Below, one piece after another: positions 6,916 to 15,389 of a stretch of DNA of 26,877 nt. The notes beneath the pieces are model-generated. The model had not been told where the DNA came from. It saw only the letters and a list, made by a program, of their open reading frames with translations, and made no database searches. The stretch spans positions 1 to 26,877 of the forward strand of contig JAFGND010000081.1 in the NCBI GenBank assembly GCA_016927185.1. Direction: 5' to 3'. How positions within the stretch are numbered: the stretch's first letter is position 1; each line of letters opens with the position of its first letter. A program made the position numbers and the translations under genes. This stretch comes from Candidatus Coatesiibacteriota bacterium (lineage in GTDB: Bacteria > JAFGND01).

Positions 6916-7908
6916 ATGCAAGTAACTGGTGTGAGTGTAATAGCTAGAGTACATGCAAGAAAGAGCTATTTCCTCAACAAATCTGATTTCGAAGAGTTAC
7001 TGTCGTTTAATTTCAATCAAGCCGCAGATTGGCTTTTCAAGCATAAAGGATATCAAGGATTAATACCAGTAAAAGGCAAGCTGTTGGACTGGCAAACCAG
7101 AGTTTTACTAAAAGAGGTGAGTCTTTTCTCCATCTGGGCACAAGGCAAGTTTTATGAAACTCTAAAATGGTTTGTTGGACAGAAGGAACTGATAAATATA
7201 AAAATAGCAATAAGATACCTGGAACTGGAGCAGAAAATAAAACCAGAAGATTTAGTTGATATAGGGTCATGGAGTTATGTCAGAAATGGTGAATTAGCGG
7301 ATATCCAATCAATCAATAATCTCATGGATCTATATATAAAGAAGCCTATTTATAACTTCCTGAAAAATGCATTAGAGAGATACAAAAATCACAAGAATCT
7401 AGGTTTTCTGGAAACGGAATTGGATTCTGAGTATTACAAGTTGTGGATTAGTTCAACCAAATCATCCATTACCAAGAATATTCTAAACTCGCTGATATCA
7501 TGGAAAAACCTTGAAACCCTTATAAGATGCAGAGAAATCTATAAACTTGATTGGATAGATGCTGCCAACCTGTTTGCTTATTCAAAAGAACCTTTTACTC
7601 TTAAAGTATTATCAGAACTTTACCTCTCAGCATTCAACCAATGGAAAGTCATACTTCCTTATCCATTCAGGAATAATATTGAGTTCATGAAATCGGAGGA
7701 TATTAATTATGGTATTATTCTCCCTTTGAAAAAGGAATTTGTTTCAAGATGCAGGAGTCTTATTACGCAAAGCAGCTTTAAACCAGAAGGTTCTCTTGCT
7801 TTTTTGTATTTAAAGTCTATTGAGATTGAAAATATAGCATTATGTCTTCAGGGAATAGATATGGGTTTCAGCAAAGATGAAATTCTAGGAGAATTAGTTT
7901 ATGTTTAA
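6916..7908 (+). CDS. ntpC: V-type ATPase subunit C (AC39/d family)
   Basis: This 330-residue soluble, mostly helical protein fits the vATP-synt_AC39 family, the funnel-shaped subunit that connects the central shaft (D/F) to the membrane c-ring. The N-terminal VTGVSVIARVHARKSYFLN segment is typical of the family's first helix, and tryptophan-containing helices recur (SLFSIWAQGKFYE, GSWSYV, LISWKNLETLIRCRE). Length agrees with bacterial and archaeal homologues (about 320-360). It begins 1 nt after the stalk gene with no separate Shine-Dalgarno, so it probably depends on translational coupling. The last 8 nt overlap the start of subunit I. In most archaeal and Enterococcus-type operons C lies after E; here it precedes I. 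Confidence 0.88.
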   Translation: MQVTGVSVIARVHARKSYFLNKSDFEELLSFNFNQAADWLFKHKGYQGLIPVKGKLLDWQTRVLLKEVSLFSIWAQGKFYETLKWFVGQKELINIKIAIRYLELEQKIKPEDLVDIGSWSYVRNGELADIQSINNLMDLYIKKPIYNFLKNALERYKNHKNLGFLETELDSEYYKLWISSTKSSITKNILNSLISWKNLETLIRCREIYKLDWIDAANLFAYSKEPFTLKVLSELYLSAFNQWKVILPYPFRNNIEFMKSEDINYGIILPLKKEFVSRCRSLITQSSFKPEGSLAFLYLKSIEIENIALCLQGIDMGFSKDEILGELVYV

Positions 7909-9829
7909 ACCTCAAGCTCTTCAGTTTATTAGACTCTTCATTCCTCAGAAAGAATTATTTAATGCTGCTTCAGCAATTCTGGATACAGAAAAAGTGCATT
8001 TTGCAGAATATAGCGGTATAAAATTGTTTAATAAGGAACAAAAGTCGAGTATTATATCGAAAGATAGTGAGATAGTATCTGCAGTAAATAATCTTTACTT
8101 GAAAACAAAGAAGATAATAAAAAAACTGGAGATAATTCCCGAACCTAAGACAATCAGGAAAGATCTCTGGACTTTGGAGCAGACAAAACAGGCAAATAGG
8201 AGACTGGATAGCTGGGAAAAAAGTATTGATGAATTCAGGGATAAGCAGAATAAGATAAAAGATAGCAGAAGCAGGAATGAATTTGCTAAACTTATAAAAG
8301 CAAACTGGGACTGGCTAACAGAATATGAGGCACAGAATTTTGTATGGTATATTGTCGAGATCCCAACCAATTATGATATTGATTCAATACTTAATTTAAG
8401 TGACAAATCTGGAAGTCAGGTTATCACTCATCTGATGCTCGTTGGAACAAGAAAAGCAGCATTGATAGTAACACATATTAAAGAGAAAGAGCAAATTGAA
8501 AAAGCCTTGAAAAATCACGGTTTATTAACAATCTCAAGCACTGGTTTCAGAAAAGAGATTGCTGACTTCAAAATTGAAGGAGAACATGCAAATTCAGAAA
8601 AGATTAACACTGAAATTCTGTATTTGTTTAATGAGATAATCTGGCAGAAATATTTGATTGAATTTCATTTAAACCTCCAGCAAATTCCTAGGGGTTACCT
8701 TTTCTTTGGTTTTGTACCCAAGAAGGATATTCATTCAATAAGCAATGAAATTGAAAAAAGAGTTCCTGGATCCTTGATAGATTTCATTGAACCACCCTTG
8801 ACTGAAGATAGTGAAACTGGAGAGATGGGATTCCCTCCGATGCCCGAACCTCCTGTGAAGCTGAATAATCCAAAATTAATAAAACCATTTGAACTTATTA
8901 CAACATCATATTCTATACCAAGATACAGGGATATTGATCCTACTGCCATAGTAGCTTTTGTCTTTCTTTTAATGTTCGGTTTGATGTTTGGGGATATAGG
9001 TCATGGATCTGTATTAGCAATAATTGGAATAATCATTTCCTTAAAATTAAGGGATTATAGAAATATTGGATATTTGATGATAAGTTCTGGGATTTCATCA
9101 GTAATTTTTGGTATTCTTTTTGGATCTTGTTTTGGATTTGAGTTTAAACCTTTGTGGCTAAAGCCTCTTGAAAATATTGAATTACTGGTATTTATCTCTA
9201 TATGCTTTGGTATTTTTGTAATGTTCCTGGGAATGTTTTTCCAGATTTTGCAGAAACTAAAAAGAAGAGACTGGATTGGTTTTTTTATAGGACCTTGGGG
9301 TTTGGCAACGAGTAGTGTATACGGATTGATTTTGGGTTTCTCTGCATATGTATATTTCAATCCCGAAAGTTCAAAATGGGCTCTATTCGCACTTGTAATT
9401 TCCATGGTTTTATTGCTTTCACCGATTGCTTTCCAGGTACAAATCATAAAATATCTGAATAGAAGGAAACTAAGACCTTTAAAGGTGCATGGTGATACAT
9501 TGAGTAGCTTTGCAGAAATTGCAGAAACTATCTTGAGTTATTTTGCTAATACTGTTTCATTCATTCGCGTTTCAGCATTTGGTTTAAATCATGCTGCATT
9601 ATCATTGGCAGTGTTTGCCATTTCAGACGCTTTCAGCAAGAATGGTGTCCCGACAGGAGGAGTAGATATCATAATAGGAAATATATCTATAATATTGCTG
9701 GAAGGTTTGATTGTTTCTATACAATGCCTGCGTTTATTATACTATGAGTTCTTTTCAAAGTTTTTTACAGGAGGAGGTAGTCTTTATAGACCTTTATCTG
9801 AAAACCATTTATATGAGGAGGTTAAATGA
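7901..9829 (+). CDS. ntpI: V-type ATPase subunit I (a subunit, membrane stator)
   Basis: This 642-residue protein has the expected two halves. A cytoplasmic N-terminal arm (about 1-345) is rich in helices. The membrane half has about seven or eight segments beginning near DPTAIVAFVFLLMFGLMFGD. Family landmarks are FGDIGHGS, the conserved arginine R556 in TVSFIRVSAFGLNHAALSLA, and a second arginine R611 in IQCLRLLYYEFFSKFF just before the GGG near the C-terminus. R556 is the residue expected to face the c-ring glutamate and separate the two half-channels. The usual RLH after the second arginine is RLL here. AGGAGA (7887-7892) precedes the start, which overlaps subunit C by 8 nt; the end overlaps subunit K by 4 nt. 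Confidence 0.95.
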   Translation: MFKPQALQFIRLFIPQKELFNAASAILDTEKVHFAEYSGIKLFNKEQKSSIISKDSEIVSAVNNLYLKTKKIIKKLEIIPEPKTIRKDLWTLEQTKQANRRLDSWEKSIDEFRDKQNKIKDSRSRNEFAKLIKANWDWLTEYEAQNFVWYIVEIPTNYDIDSILNLSDKSGSQVITHLMLVGTRKAALIVTHIKEKEQIEKALKNHGLLTISSTGFRKEIADFKIEGEHANSEKINTEILYLFNEIIWQKYLIEFHLNLQQIPRGYLFFGFVPKKDIHSISNEIEKRVPGSLIDFIEPPLTEDSETGEMGFPPMPEPPVKLNNPKLIKPFELITTSYSIPRYRDIDPTAIVAFVFLLMFGLMFGDIGHGSVLAIIGIIISLKLRDYRNIGYLMISSGISSVIFGILFGSCFGFEFKPLWLKPLENIELLVFISICFGIFVMFLGMFFQILQKLKRRDWIGFFIGPWGLATSSVYGLILGFSAYVYFNPESSKWALFALVISMVLLLSPIAFQVQIIKYLNRRKLRPLKVHGDTLSSFAEIAETILSYFANTVSFIRVSAFGLNHAALSLAVFAISDAFSKNGVPTGGVDIIIGNISIILLEGLIVSIQCLRLLYYEFFSKFFTGGGSLYRPLSENHLYEEVK

Positions 9830-10233
9830 TGTTAAAAAAGGTATTCAGAACATTTCAAGATAGAAAGCTATTTTCATATTCTTTCGCAATAACTGGAGTT
9901 TCATTAGCACTGCTTGTAACAGTGCCTTTGTTCATAGCGCTTTTTCATAAGCCTTTATTTGCCTCGACTGAAGGTGATTTGTCTCTTTTAAAACTCACTG
10001 ATATGGGGACAGCAATAAGATTGAGTGCCGCATACTTATCAATAGCTATATGTACAGGTCTTGCAGCAATTGGAGCAGGTGTGGGAACAGGAATAGTAGG
10101 AGCTGCAGCTGTTGGAGTTTTGGCAGAGAAACCTGATCTTTTTGGAAGGGTACTTATTTTTGTAGGACTTGCAGAAGGTATAGCTATTTATGGTCTGGTT
10201 ATGAGTATTTTCATCTTGGTAAAATCAGGGTAA
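9826..10233 (+). CDS. ntpK: V-type ATPase subunit K (c-ring proteolipid)
   Basis: This is a 135-residue proteolipid. After an N-terminal hydrophobic segment (about 18-43) come the two helices of a single c-hairpin: a glycine-rich helix (GLAAIGAGVGTGIVGAAAVG) and a helix containing the ion-binding glutamate E117 in GLAEGIAIYGLV. The missing glutamine in the first helix and the AEGIAIYG form resemble proton-type rather than sodium-type rings, but this is inference. The extra N-terminal segment, followed by FASTEGD, may be a cleaved signal as in Thermus-type L subunits. Two consecutive ATGs (9826 and 9829) follow GAGGAGG at 9815-9821; the second has better spacing (7 nt) and would shorten the protein by one residue. 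It overlaps the subunit I stop. Confidence 0.93.
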   Translation: MMLKKVFRTFQDRKLFSYSFAITGVSLALLVTVPLFIALFHKPLFASTEGDLSLLKLTDMGTAIRLSAAYLSIAICTGLAAIGAGVGTGIVGAAAVGVLAEKPDLFGRVLIFVGLAEGIAIYGLVMSIFILVKSG

Positions 10234-10239
10234 TAGCAA

Positions 10240-10566
10240 ATGAAATGCTACGTTTTAGGTGATAAAGTAAGTATAAGATTATTCAATCTTCTAGGAATTG
10301 AAGGAGTGGTTCATTCTGGCAATCCCCTGGAAGATTTGGATAGACTCCTTAAGAATCCAGATGTAGGAGTTATATTTGTCACTAAGGGTTTGGTTAATCA
10401 AGTTGGCGCAAGGATGGAATCTTATTTTAAAAGCAAGTATCCTGTTGTAGTAGAAGTACCAGATTATGAAAACCCTGAGTTTAATGATACTGTGATAAAC
10501 AAGATGAATACTATGTTTGGTTTTGGAAAGGCAGAGGAATCTGATGGAAAAAAAATCGGGTCTTGA
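10240..10566 (+). CDS. ntpG: V-type ATPase subunit F (central shaft)
   Basis: This 108-residue protein has the small Rossmann-like pattern of subunit F: MKCYVLGD, then FNLLGIEGVVHSG, then VGVIFVTKGLVNQVG and PVVVEVPDYEN. It binds subunit D in the rotor shaft and modulates catalysis. AGGG at 10227-10230 provides a weak ribosome binding site. The C-terminal 23 nt overlap the start of subunit E in another frame. The gene symbol follows the Enterococcus nomenclature, where ntpG encodes this subunit. Confidence 0.92.
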   Translation: MKCYVLGDKVSIRLFNLLGIEGVVHSGNPLEDLDRLLKNPDVGVIFVTKGLVNQVGARMESYFKSKYPVVVEVPDYENPEFNDTVINKMNTMFGFGKAEESDGKKIGS

Positions 10567-11128
10567 GATGCTTCTTGAAGAAATCAAGAAGGAACAAGAG
10601 GATTTGATGAAGCATTCCAGGGAAATTTTCAGGAAGTTGAAATCGAAAACAATAGCTATATATAATGCAAAAACTAAAATGATTGAGAAAGAAATAAGAG
10701 AGGAAGTTGAAAAGCAGATCCGGATTGAAAGTCAGATTAAGCTGTCAGATAAATGGAAAGAGATTCAGAAAGAAGAGTTGGATTTTGAAAGGACTTTGCT
10801 GACTGATTTTGAAAAAGAATTTCATGAGTTGATTATGAAACAAAAAAATTCTCAACTATACAGGGATTTCTTTGCAAAGAAATTAGAATCAGTACAAAAA
10901 ATCTATACAGAAACTTTTGTAATTCATACTTCTGAAGAGGATTATGAATTTTTCAGGAAAATCATCCCTGAAGAATGGGAAATAAAGAAAGGAAATTATA
11001 TTGATGGAGGTTTTATAGTAGAGACAATGGATTGTAGATTCAGATTGGACAATAGTCTGGATACTATTTTCAAGGAATTCAGCAAGACAATAGAGATTGA
11101 GCTCAAGAGGGTTTTACAAAGTGAGTAG
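10544..11128 (+). CDS. ntpE: V-type ATPase subunit E (peripheral stalk)
   Basis: This protein of 194 residues has a long N-terminal charged helix (about 1-110, starting MEKKSGLEMLLEEIKKEQ) and a compact C-terminal domain with FVIHTSEEDYEFFRKI and GGFIVETMDCRFRLDNSL, which is diagnostic for subunit E. It joins subunit G/H in the stator stalk and caps the catalytic hexamer. The frame is open further upstream to a TTG at 10517, but GAGG at 10534-10537 lies 6 nt before ATG 10544. That start overlaps subunit F by only 23 nt and gives the family's usual beginning, so I prefer it. In most operons E comes before C and F; here it follows F. Confidence 0.9.
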   Translation: MEKKSGLEMLLEEIKKEQEDLMKHSREIFRKLKSKTIAIYNAKTKMIEKEIREEVEKQIRIESQIKLSDKWKEIQKEELDFERTLLTDFEKEFHELIMKQKNSQLYRDFFAKKLESVQKIYTETFVIHTSEEDYEFFRKIIPEEWEIKKGNYIDGGFIVETMDCRFRLDNSLDTIFKEFSKTIEIELKRVLQSE

Positions 11129-11131
11129 GGA

Positions 11132-12892
11132 ATGGAAGATTCTATAAGGATTTTAAGAATAAATGGTCCAATAATATGGTCATATGGAGATACTCCACTA
11201 AAGATAGGAGAACAGGTTTTTGTTGGAAACCTGCAATTGATTGCCGAGGTTATAGGAATTGAAGCAGACCATACTATTATTCAGGTTTATGAAGATACAA
11301 TTGAATTGAAACCAGGGGAACCTGTATATCCGACAGGTCTTCCATTGTCTATTGAACTGGCACCCGGATTGATATCCTCAATATTTGATGGAATAGGTAG
11401 ACCACTTGATTATCTTGCTACAAAAGAAGGTGATTTTCTGAAGAGAGGGACTCATTCAGAAGGACTTGATAGAGAAAAAAAGTGGGAATTTACCCCCTCC
11501 GTAAAAAAAGGAGATTTGATAAGCGGCGGAGAGATAATAGGTAATGTCAAGGAGACAAGCCTCTTCAATCATAGAATCTTGTTACCGCCATCCATTTCGG
11601 GAAGAGTAGTTTCGGTAAGAGAACATGATGAATACACAATTGAAGACGAGATCCTGCAAATAGAAACGAGTAAAGGAACTGAATCAGTATCAATGCTTCA
11701 AAAATGGCCAGTAAGAACTAGCAGACCATTTATAAAAAGATTGCAGAACAAGAAAATGCTTTTTACTGGTCAGAGAGTACTGGATTTTTTATTCCCGATA
11801 CCAAAAGGAGGTGTAGCAGCAATTCCAGGCGGGTTTGGAACTGGCAAGACAGTTACACAACATCAACTCGCTAAATGGAGTGATGCCGATATAATAATAT
11901 ACGTTGGATGCGGAGAACGAGGTAATGAAATGACTCAGGTTTTAACTGAGTTCCCGGAACTTGTAGATCCAGTAACTGAGCGTCCCTTGATGGAAAGAAC
12001 AATATTAATCGCAAACACTTCAAATATGCCTGTAACTGCAAGAGAATCTTCAATCTATACTGGTATAACATTAGCTGAGTATTTCAGGGATCAAGGTTAT
12101 GATGTTGCAGTCATGGCAGATTCAACTTCCAGATGGGCTGAGGCATTGAGAGAGATTTCTGGCAGGCTAGAGGAAATGCCAGCTGAACAGGGATATCCGG
12201 CATATCTCGGAAGCAGACTTGCTGAATTCTATGAAAGAGCAGGTTCAGTACTTGCTTTAAGCCATAGGGAAGGATCGGTGTCAATAATAGGAGCTGTTTC
12301 TCCTGCTGGTTCAGATTTCTCAGAACCTGTTACCCAGAATACAAAGAGGTTTATAGGCGCTTTTTGGGCTTTGTCAAAGGAACTAGCTTCAGCAAGACAT
12401 TTCCCCGCTATTTCCTGGACTGATTCATATTCGGAATACATTGAAAATGTCAAGCCATGGTGGGATCAATTCGGAAATGATAAATGGAGCTCTTTCAGAA
12501 ACAGGATGATGTATTTATTGACAGAGGATCAGAGATTGCAGCAAATCATTAAAATAATCGGAGCTGATTCTTTGCCTGATGATCAAAGATTAATACTGGA
12601 AACGGCTAAATTAATAAAACAGGGATTTCTTCAACAGAGCGCAATAAATCCAAATGATGCTTATTCAAGTATAGAAAAGCAAATGAGTCTGGCTGAATTG
12701 ATTCTTTATTATTATGACGAGTCAAGGGAATTATTAAAGAAAGGTATTCCTGTAATCAGGATTTGGGCATTACCAATAACGACAGAAATACTGAGAATAA
12801 AAGATAAAACCCCTAAGGGAGAAGAGCATTTTATTTCGGAATTGAAATCAAGAATCAACAAGGAGTTTTCTGAACTGAAAACAAGATATTAG
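11132..12892 (+). CDS. ntpA: V-type ATPase catalytic subunit A
   Basis: This 586-residue protein is the catalytic subunit. The order is an N-terminal beta-barrel, then the non-homologous bulge region specific to A subunits (about 110-200, ending in [10 protein letters not shown]). The P-loop GGFGTGKT (233-240, K239) and the catalytic glutamate in CGERGNEM (E262) follow. Next come [20 protein letters not shown] and [20 protein letters not shown], then the C-terminal helical domain. All catalytic residues are present, so it should be active in ATP hydrolysis or synthesis in the A3B3 ring. It starts 3 nt after subunit E; the ribosome binding site (GTAGGG) is weak, suggesting coupling. Length fits the family (580-600). 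Confidence 0.97.
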   Translation: MEDSIRILRINGPIIWSYGDTPLKIGEQVFVGNLQLIAEVIGIEADHTIIQVYEDTIELKPGEPVYPTGLPLSIELAPGLISSIFDGIGRPLDYLATKEGDFLKRGTHSEGLDREKKWEFTPSVKKGDLISGGEIIGNVKETSLFNHRILLPPSISGRVVSVREHDEYTIEDEILQIETSKGTESVSMLQKWPVRTSRPFIKRLQNKKMLFTGQRVLDFLFPIPKGGVAAIPGGFGTGKTVTQHQLAKWSDADIIIYVGCGERGNEMTQVLTEFPELVDPVTERPLMERTILIANTSNMPVTARESSIYTGITLAEYFRDQGYDVAVMADSTSRWAEALREISGRLEEMPAEQGYPAYLGSRLAEFYERAGSVLALSHREGSVSIIGAVSPAGSDFSEPVTQNTKRFIGAFWALSKELASARHFPAISWTDSYSEYIENVKPWWDQFGNDKWSSFRNRMMYLLTEDQRLQQIIKIIGADSLPDDQRLILETAKLIKQGFLQQSAINPNDAYSSIEKQMSLAELILYYYDESRELLKKGIPVIRIWALPITTEILRIKDKTPKGEEHFISELKSRINKEFSELKTRY

Positions 12893-12943
12893 GATTTTAT
12901 TAGATTTTTATTTATCTGCATTTACTGTTAAAAAGGAGAATTA

Positions 12944-14308
12944 ATGTCAGTAAAAGAATATACTGGTGTTGAAAGAATAAATGGTCCTTTGCTAGTTGTG
13001 AGTGGTACGAAAGACATAGGTTTTGGTGAAATAGTAGAAGTACTGGATAGGAATTCTGAGAAAAGACTGGGACAAGTTCTTATTGCTGACATGAATTTTG
13101 TTCTTGTTCAGGTCTTTGAGGGAACCAAGAATCTTGATTCGCCTGCCACTAAAGTCAGATTTATTGGTAAATCAGTTCAATTTGCGGTTGGAAAAGGTAT
13201 ACTTGGAAGAATATTCGACGGACTTGGAAGGTTAAGAGATAATTTGCCACCTTATCTGGCAGAGGATTTTTTATCTGTTAACGGACTTCCTATTAATCCA
13301 ATCAAACGGCAATACCCGGAGGATTTTATACAGACCGGAATATCATCCATAGATGGGTTGAATACTTTGATTAGAGGCCAAAAATTACCTATTTTTTCAG
13401 GAGCGGGACTTCCATCTCACAGATTGGCTGCTCAAATTGCCACTCAATCAAGGCTTTTGGGAGGAGAGGACTTCGTGGTTGTTTTTGCGGCGATGGGAGT
13501 AAAAAATGATCTTGCAGAGTTTTTTGTAGAAAAGCTATCTCAAACCTCAGGTAGTTCTAGATCGGTCTTTTTTCTTAATCTTGCAAATGAACCTGCAATA
13601 GAAAGAATTATTACACCAAGATGTGCATTGACAGCAGCAGAGTATCTTGCATACACACTTGGAATGCATGTCCTTGTTATTATGATTGATATGACTTCAT
13701 ATTGTGAGGCATTAAGAGAAACTGCTATTGCCAAAGAGGAAGTTCCTTCTCAGAAAGGATATCCTGGCTATTTGTATTCGGATTTAGCAAGCCTTTATGA
13801 AAGAACAGGAAGAATAAAGGGGAGATCTGGTTCAATAACGCAGATAGCAATATTAACAATGCCAAATGATGATATATCTCATCCAGTACCTGATCTTACA
13901 GGATATATAACTGAAGGTCAGATAGTTCTTGATAGAAGGCTTTATGGTCTAGGAATTAATCCTCCAATAAATGTATTACCATCATTATCAAGATTGATGA
14001 AAGATGGAATAGGGAAAGACAAGACAAGAGAAGATCATGTAAATCTTTCTTCTCAGTTATATGCAGCTTATGCCAAGGTACATGAAATAAGGGCACTAGC
14101 AGCAATAATAGGTGAAGAGGATTTGTCTAGTCTGGATAGATCATACATCGAATTTGGCAACAGGTTTGAAAAGGAATTCATAGGTCAGGGTTTTGATGTT
14201 GAAAGAAAGCTGGAAGAAACCCTGAATCTCGGCTGGAGTATACTTAGAATACTTCCAAGATCGGAGCTAACAAGAGTAACTGAAGAAGAGATAGAAAGAT
14301 ATCTGTAA
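12944..14308 (+). CDS. ntpB: V-type ATPase non-catalytic subunit B
   Basis: This 454-residue protein begins [15 protein letters not shown], typical of B subunits. It lacks a P-loop; the equivalent place reads [19 protein letters not shown]. The B-specific blocks [41 protein letters not shown] and [10 protein letters not shown] are all visible. It forms the nucleotide-interface sites of the A3B3 ring together with subunit A. AAGGAG at 12933-12938 gives a good start. The 51-nt gap before it is the largest in the operon and contains no obvious promoter or terminator. Confidence 0.97.
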   Translation: MSVKEYTGVERINGPLLVVSGTKDIGFGEIVEVLDRNSEKRLGQVLIADMNFVLVQVFEGTKNLDSPATKVRFIGKSVQFAVGKGILGRIFDGLGRLRDNLPPYLAEDFLSVNGLPINPIKRQYPEDFIQTGISSIDGLNTLIRGQKLPIFSGAGLPSHRLAAQIATQSRLLGGEDFVVVFAAMGVKNDLAEFFVEKLSQTSGSSRSVFFLNLANEPAIERIITPRCALTAAEYLAYTLGMHVLVIMIDMTSYCEALRETAIAKEEVPSQKGYPGYLYSDLASLYERTGRIKGRSGSITQIAILTMPNDDISHPVPDLTGYITEGQIVLDRRLYGLGINPPINVLPSLSRLMKDGIGKDKTREDHVNLSSQLYAAYAKVHEIRALAAIIGEEDLSSLDRSYIEFGNRFEKEFIGQGFDVERKLEETLNLGWSILRILPRSELTRVTEEEIERYL

Positions 14309-14317
14309 GGAAAAGTA

Positions 14318-14947
14318 ATGAATATTGCACCAACAAAAGCTAATCTATTGATGACAAAAGCACAACTTAAAGTTGCCAGAGAAGGGCATCAACTCCTTTC
14401 GGAAAAAAAGCAAGTCCTTCTTATGGAAATATTAACAAGAATACATGATTTCAGGAAACTGGAATCTGAAGTACAGAAGAGGATAAAAAAGGCTTTCAAT
14501 AACTTGAGAAAAACAATCCTGACTTTAGGTGAGGAGAAAATAGATTATCTTGCAAGAGTCTATAATAAATCGCTTGATTTCGAGATTCTTGAAAGAACCA
14601 CAATGGGCATTGTAACTGTAGATATAATTCCTTCCAGAACTGATATAATACTGAATGCTTCTCTCTGGGATACAAATTACTATTATGATATCCTTCAGAA
14701 AGAGCTAACTGATGTATTTCCACTTATTTTTAAATGGTTATCTATGAGGATAACAATTATGAGACTTGGAGACGAGCTAATTAAAACGCAAAAAAGAGTA
14801 AATGCACTTGAGAATATCTACATTCCTGAATACGAAACTCAGGAATTATGGATAACTAATATACTAGAAGAGTTATCAAGAGAGGAATTTTATAAAGTAA
14901 AGAAATTGAAAGATAAGATGAAAAGGAAGAAAGGATTGATTCAATGA
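14318..14947 (+). CDS. ntpD: V-type ATPase subunit D (central rotor shaft)
   Basis: This 209-residue protein starts with NIAPTKANLLMTKAQLKVA, the classic subunit D N-terminus, and consists of two long helices (about 5-75 and 120-205) that form the coiled-coil shaft inside the A3B3 ring. The C-terminal helix has RVNALENIYIPEYE, the family's RVNALE motif. AAGGA lies 6 nt upstream of the ATG. The stop overlaps the next start as ATGA (14944-14947). Confidence 0.95.
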   Translation: MNIAPTKANLLMTKAQLKVAREGHQLLSEKKQVLLMEILTRIHDFRKLESEVQKRIKKAFNNLRKTILTLGEEKIDYLARVYNKSLDFEILERTTMGIVTVDIIPSRTDIILNASLWDTNYYYDILQKELTDVFPLIFKWLSMRITIMRLGDELIKTQKRVNALENIYIPEYETQELWITNILEELSREEFYKVKKLKDKMKRKKGLIQ

Positions 14948-15384
14948 GTTTTCTGAAAATCAAAACAATACTCTATTATGTTACGACATCCCCAGGAAGT
15001 CTTGAAGCATTCGAGAAGTTTTCCCCTTTCTGTTTGATACATAAGGCAAGTCTTGTTGAGTTATTTGTGCTTGATCCTCTCGTGATAATGGAAATATCAA
15101 GATCTTCAGGAAAAAGCAGATCCCAGGTGGAGATTGAACAGGAAGAGAATGGATGGATATATTTGTATGAAATAGAAGAATTAGCCAAAGATACAGGTAT
15201 ACATGTGGAGGTCAGTTTACAGATAGGAAATCCTCTTGATAAGCTTCTCGAAGTTAGAAAAATGCATCAATGCGAATTGATAGTACTTCCTTTTCATATG
15301 ATTTCTTCTTCCAAGAGGATAGATAGGCTGGTACAGGATCTATTATTAAGATCTCCAGTTCCTCTTCTGATATTGCCATTTTGA
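14944..15384 (+). CDS. universal-stress-protein-like (UspA fold) protein, last gene of the V-ATPase operon
   Basis: This 146-residue single-domain protein has the alpha/beta Usp pattern. The first strand is KTILYYVT with a serine-rich helix after it. A central helix precedes HVEVSLQIGNPLDKLLE, and the final ELIVLPFH...LLRSPVPLLIL follows the common Usp ending. The usual G-x2-G-x9-G-S/T nucleotide loop is replaced by a serine/lysine segment (ISSSKRIDR), so ATP binding is doubtful. It is translationally coupled to subunit D (ATGA overlap, AAGGA at 14931-14935), which argues for a role tied to the ATPase, perhaps as a regulator or assembly factor. Only 5 nt separate its stop from the convergent lipoprotein gene, and I see no terminator. 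Confidence 0.8.
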   Translation: MSFLKIKTILYYVTTSPGSLEAFEKFSPFCLIHKASLVELFVLDPLVIMEISRSSGKSRSQVEIEQEENGWIYLYEIEELAKDTGIHVEVSLQIGNPLDKLLEVRKMHQCELIVLPFHMISSSKRIDRLVQDLLLRSPVPLLILPF

Positions 15385-15389
15385 AAGAG

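Noticed and set aside
10517-10543. TTG start of subunit E upstream of the chosen ATG
   Set aside because: ATG 10544 has a GAGG site at 6 nt spacing and the family-typical N-terminus; the TTG would add nine residues and more overlap with subunit F.
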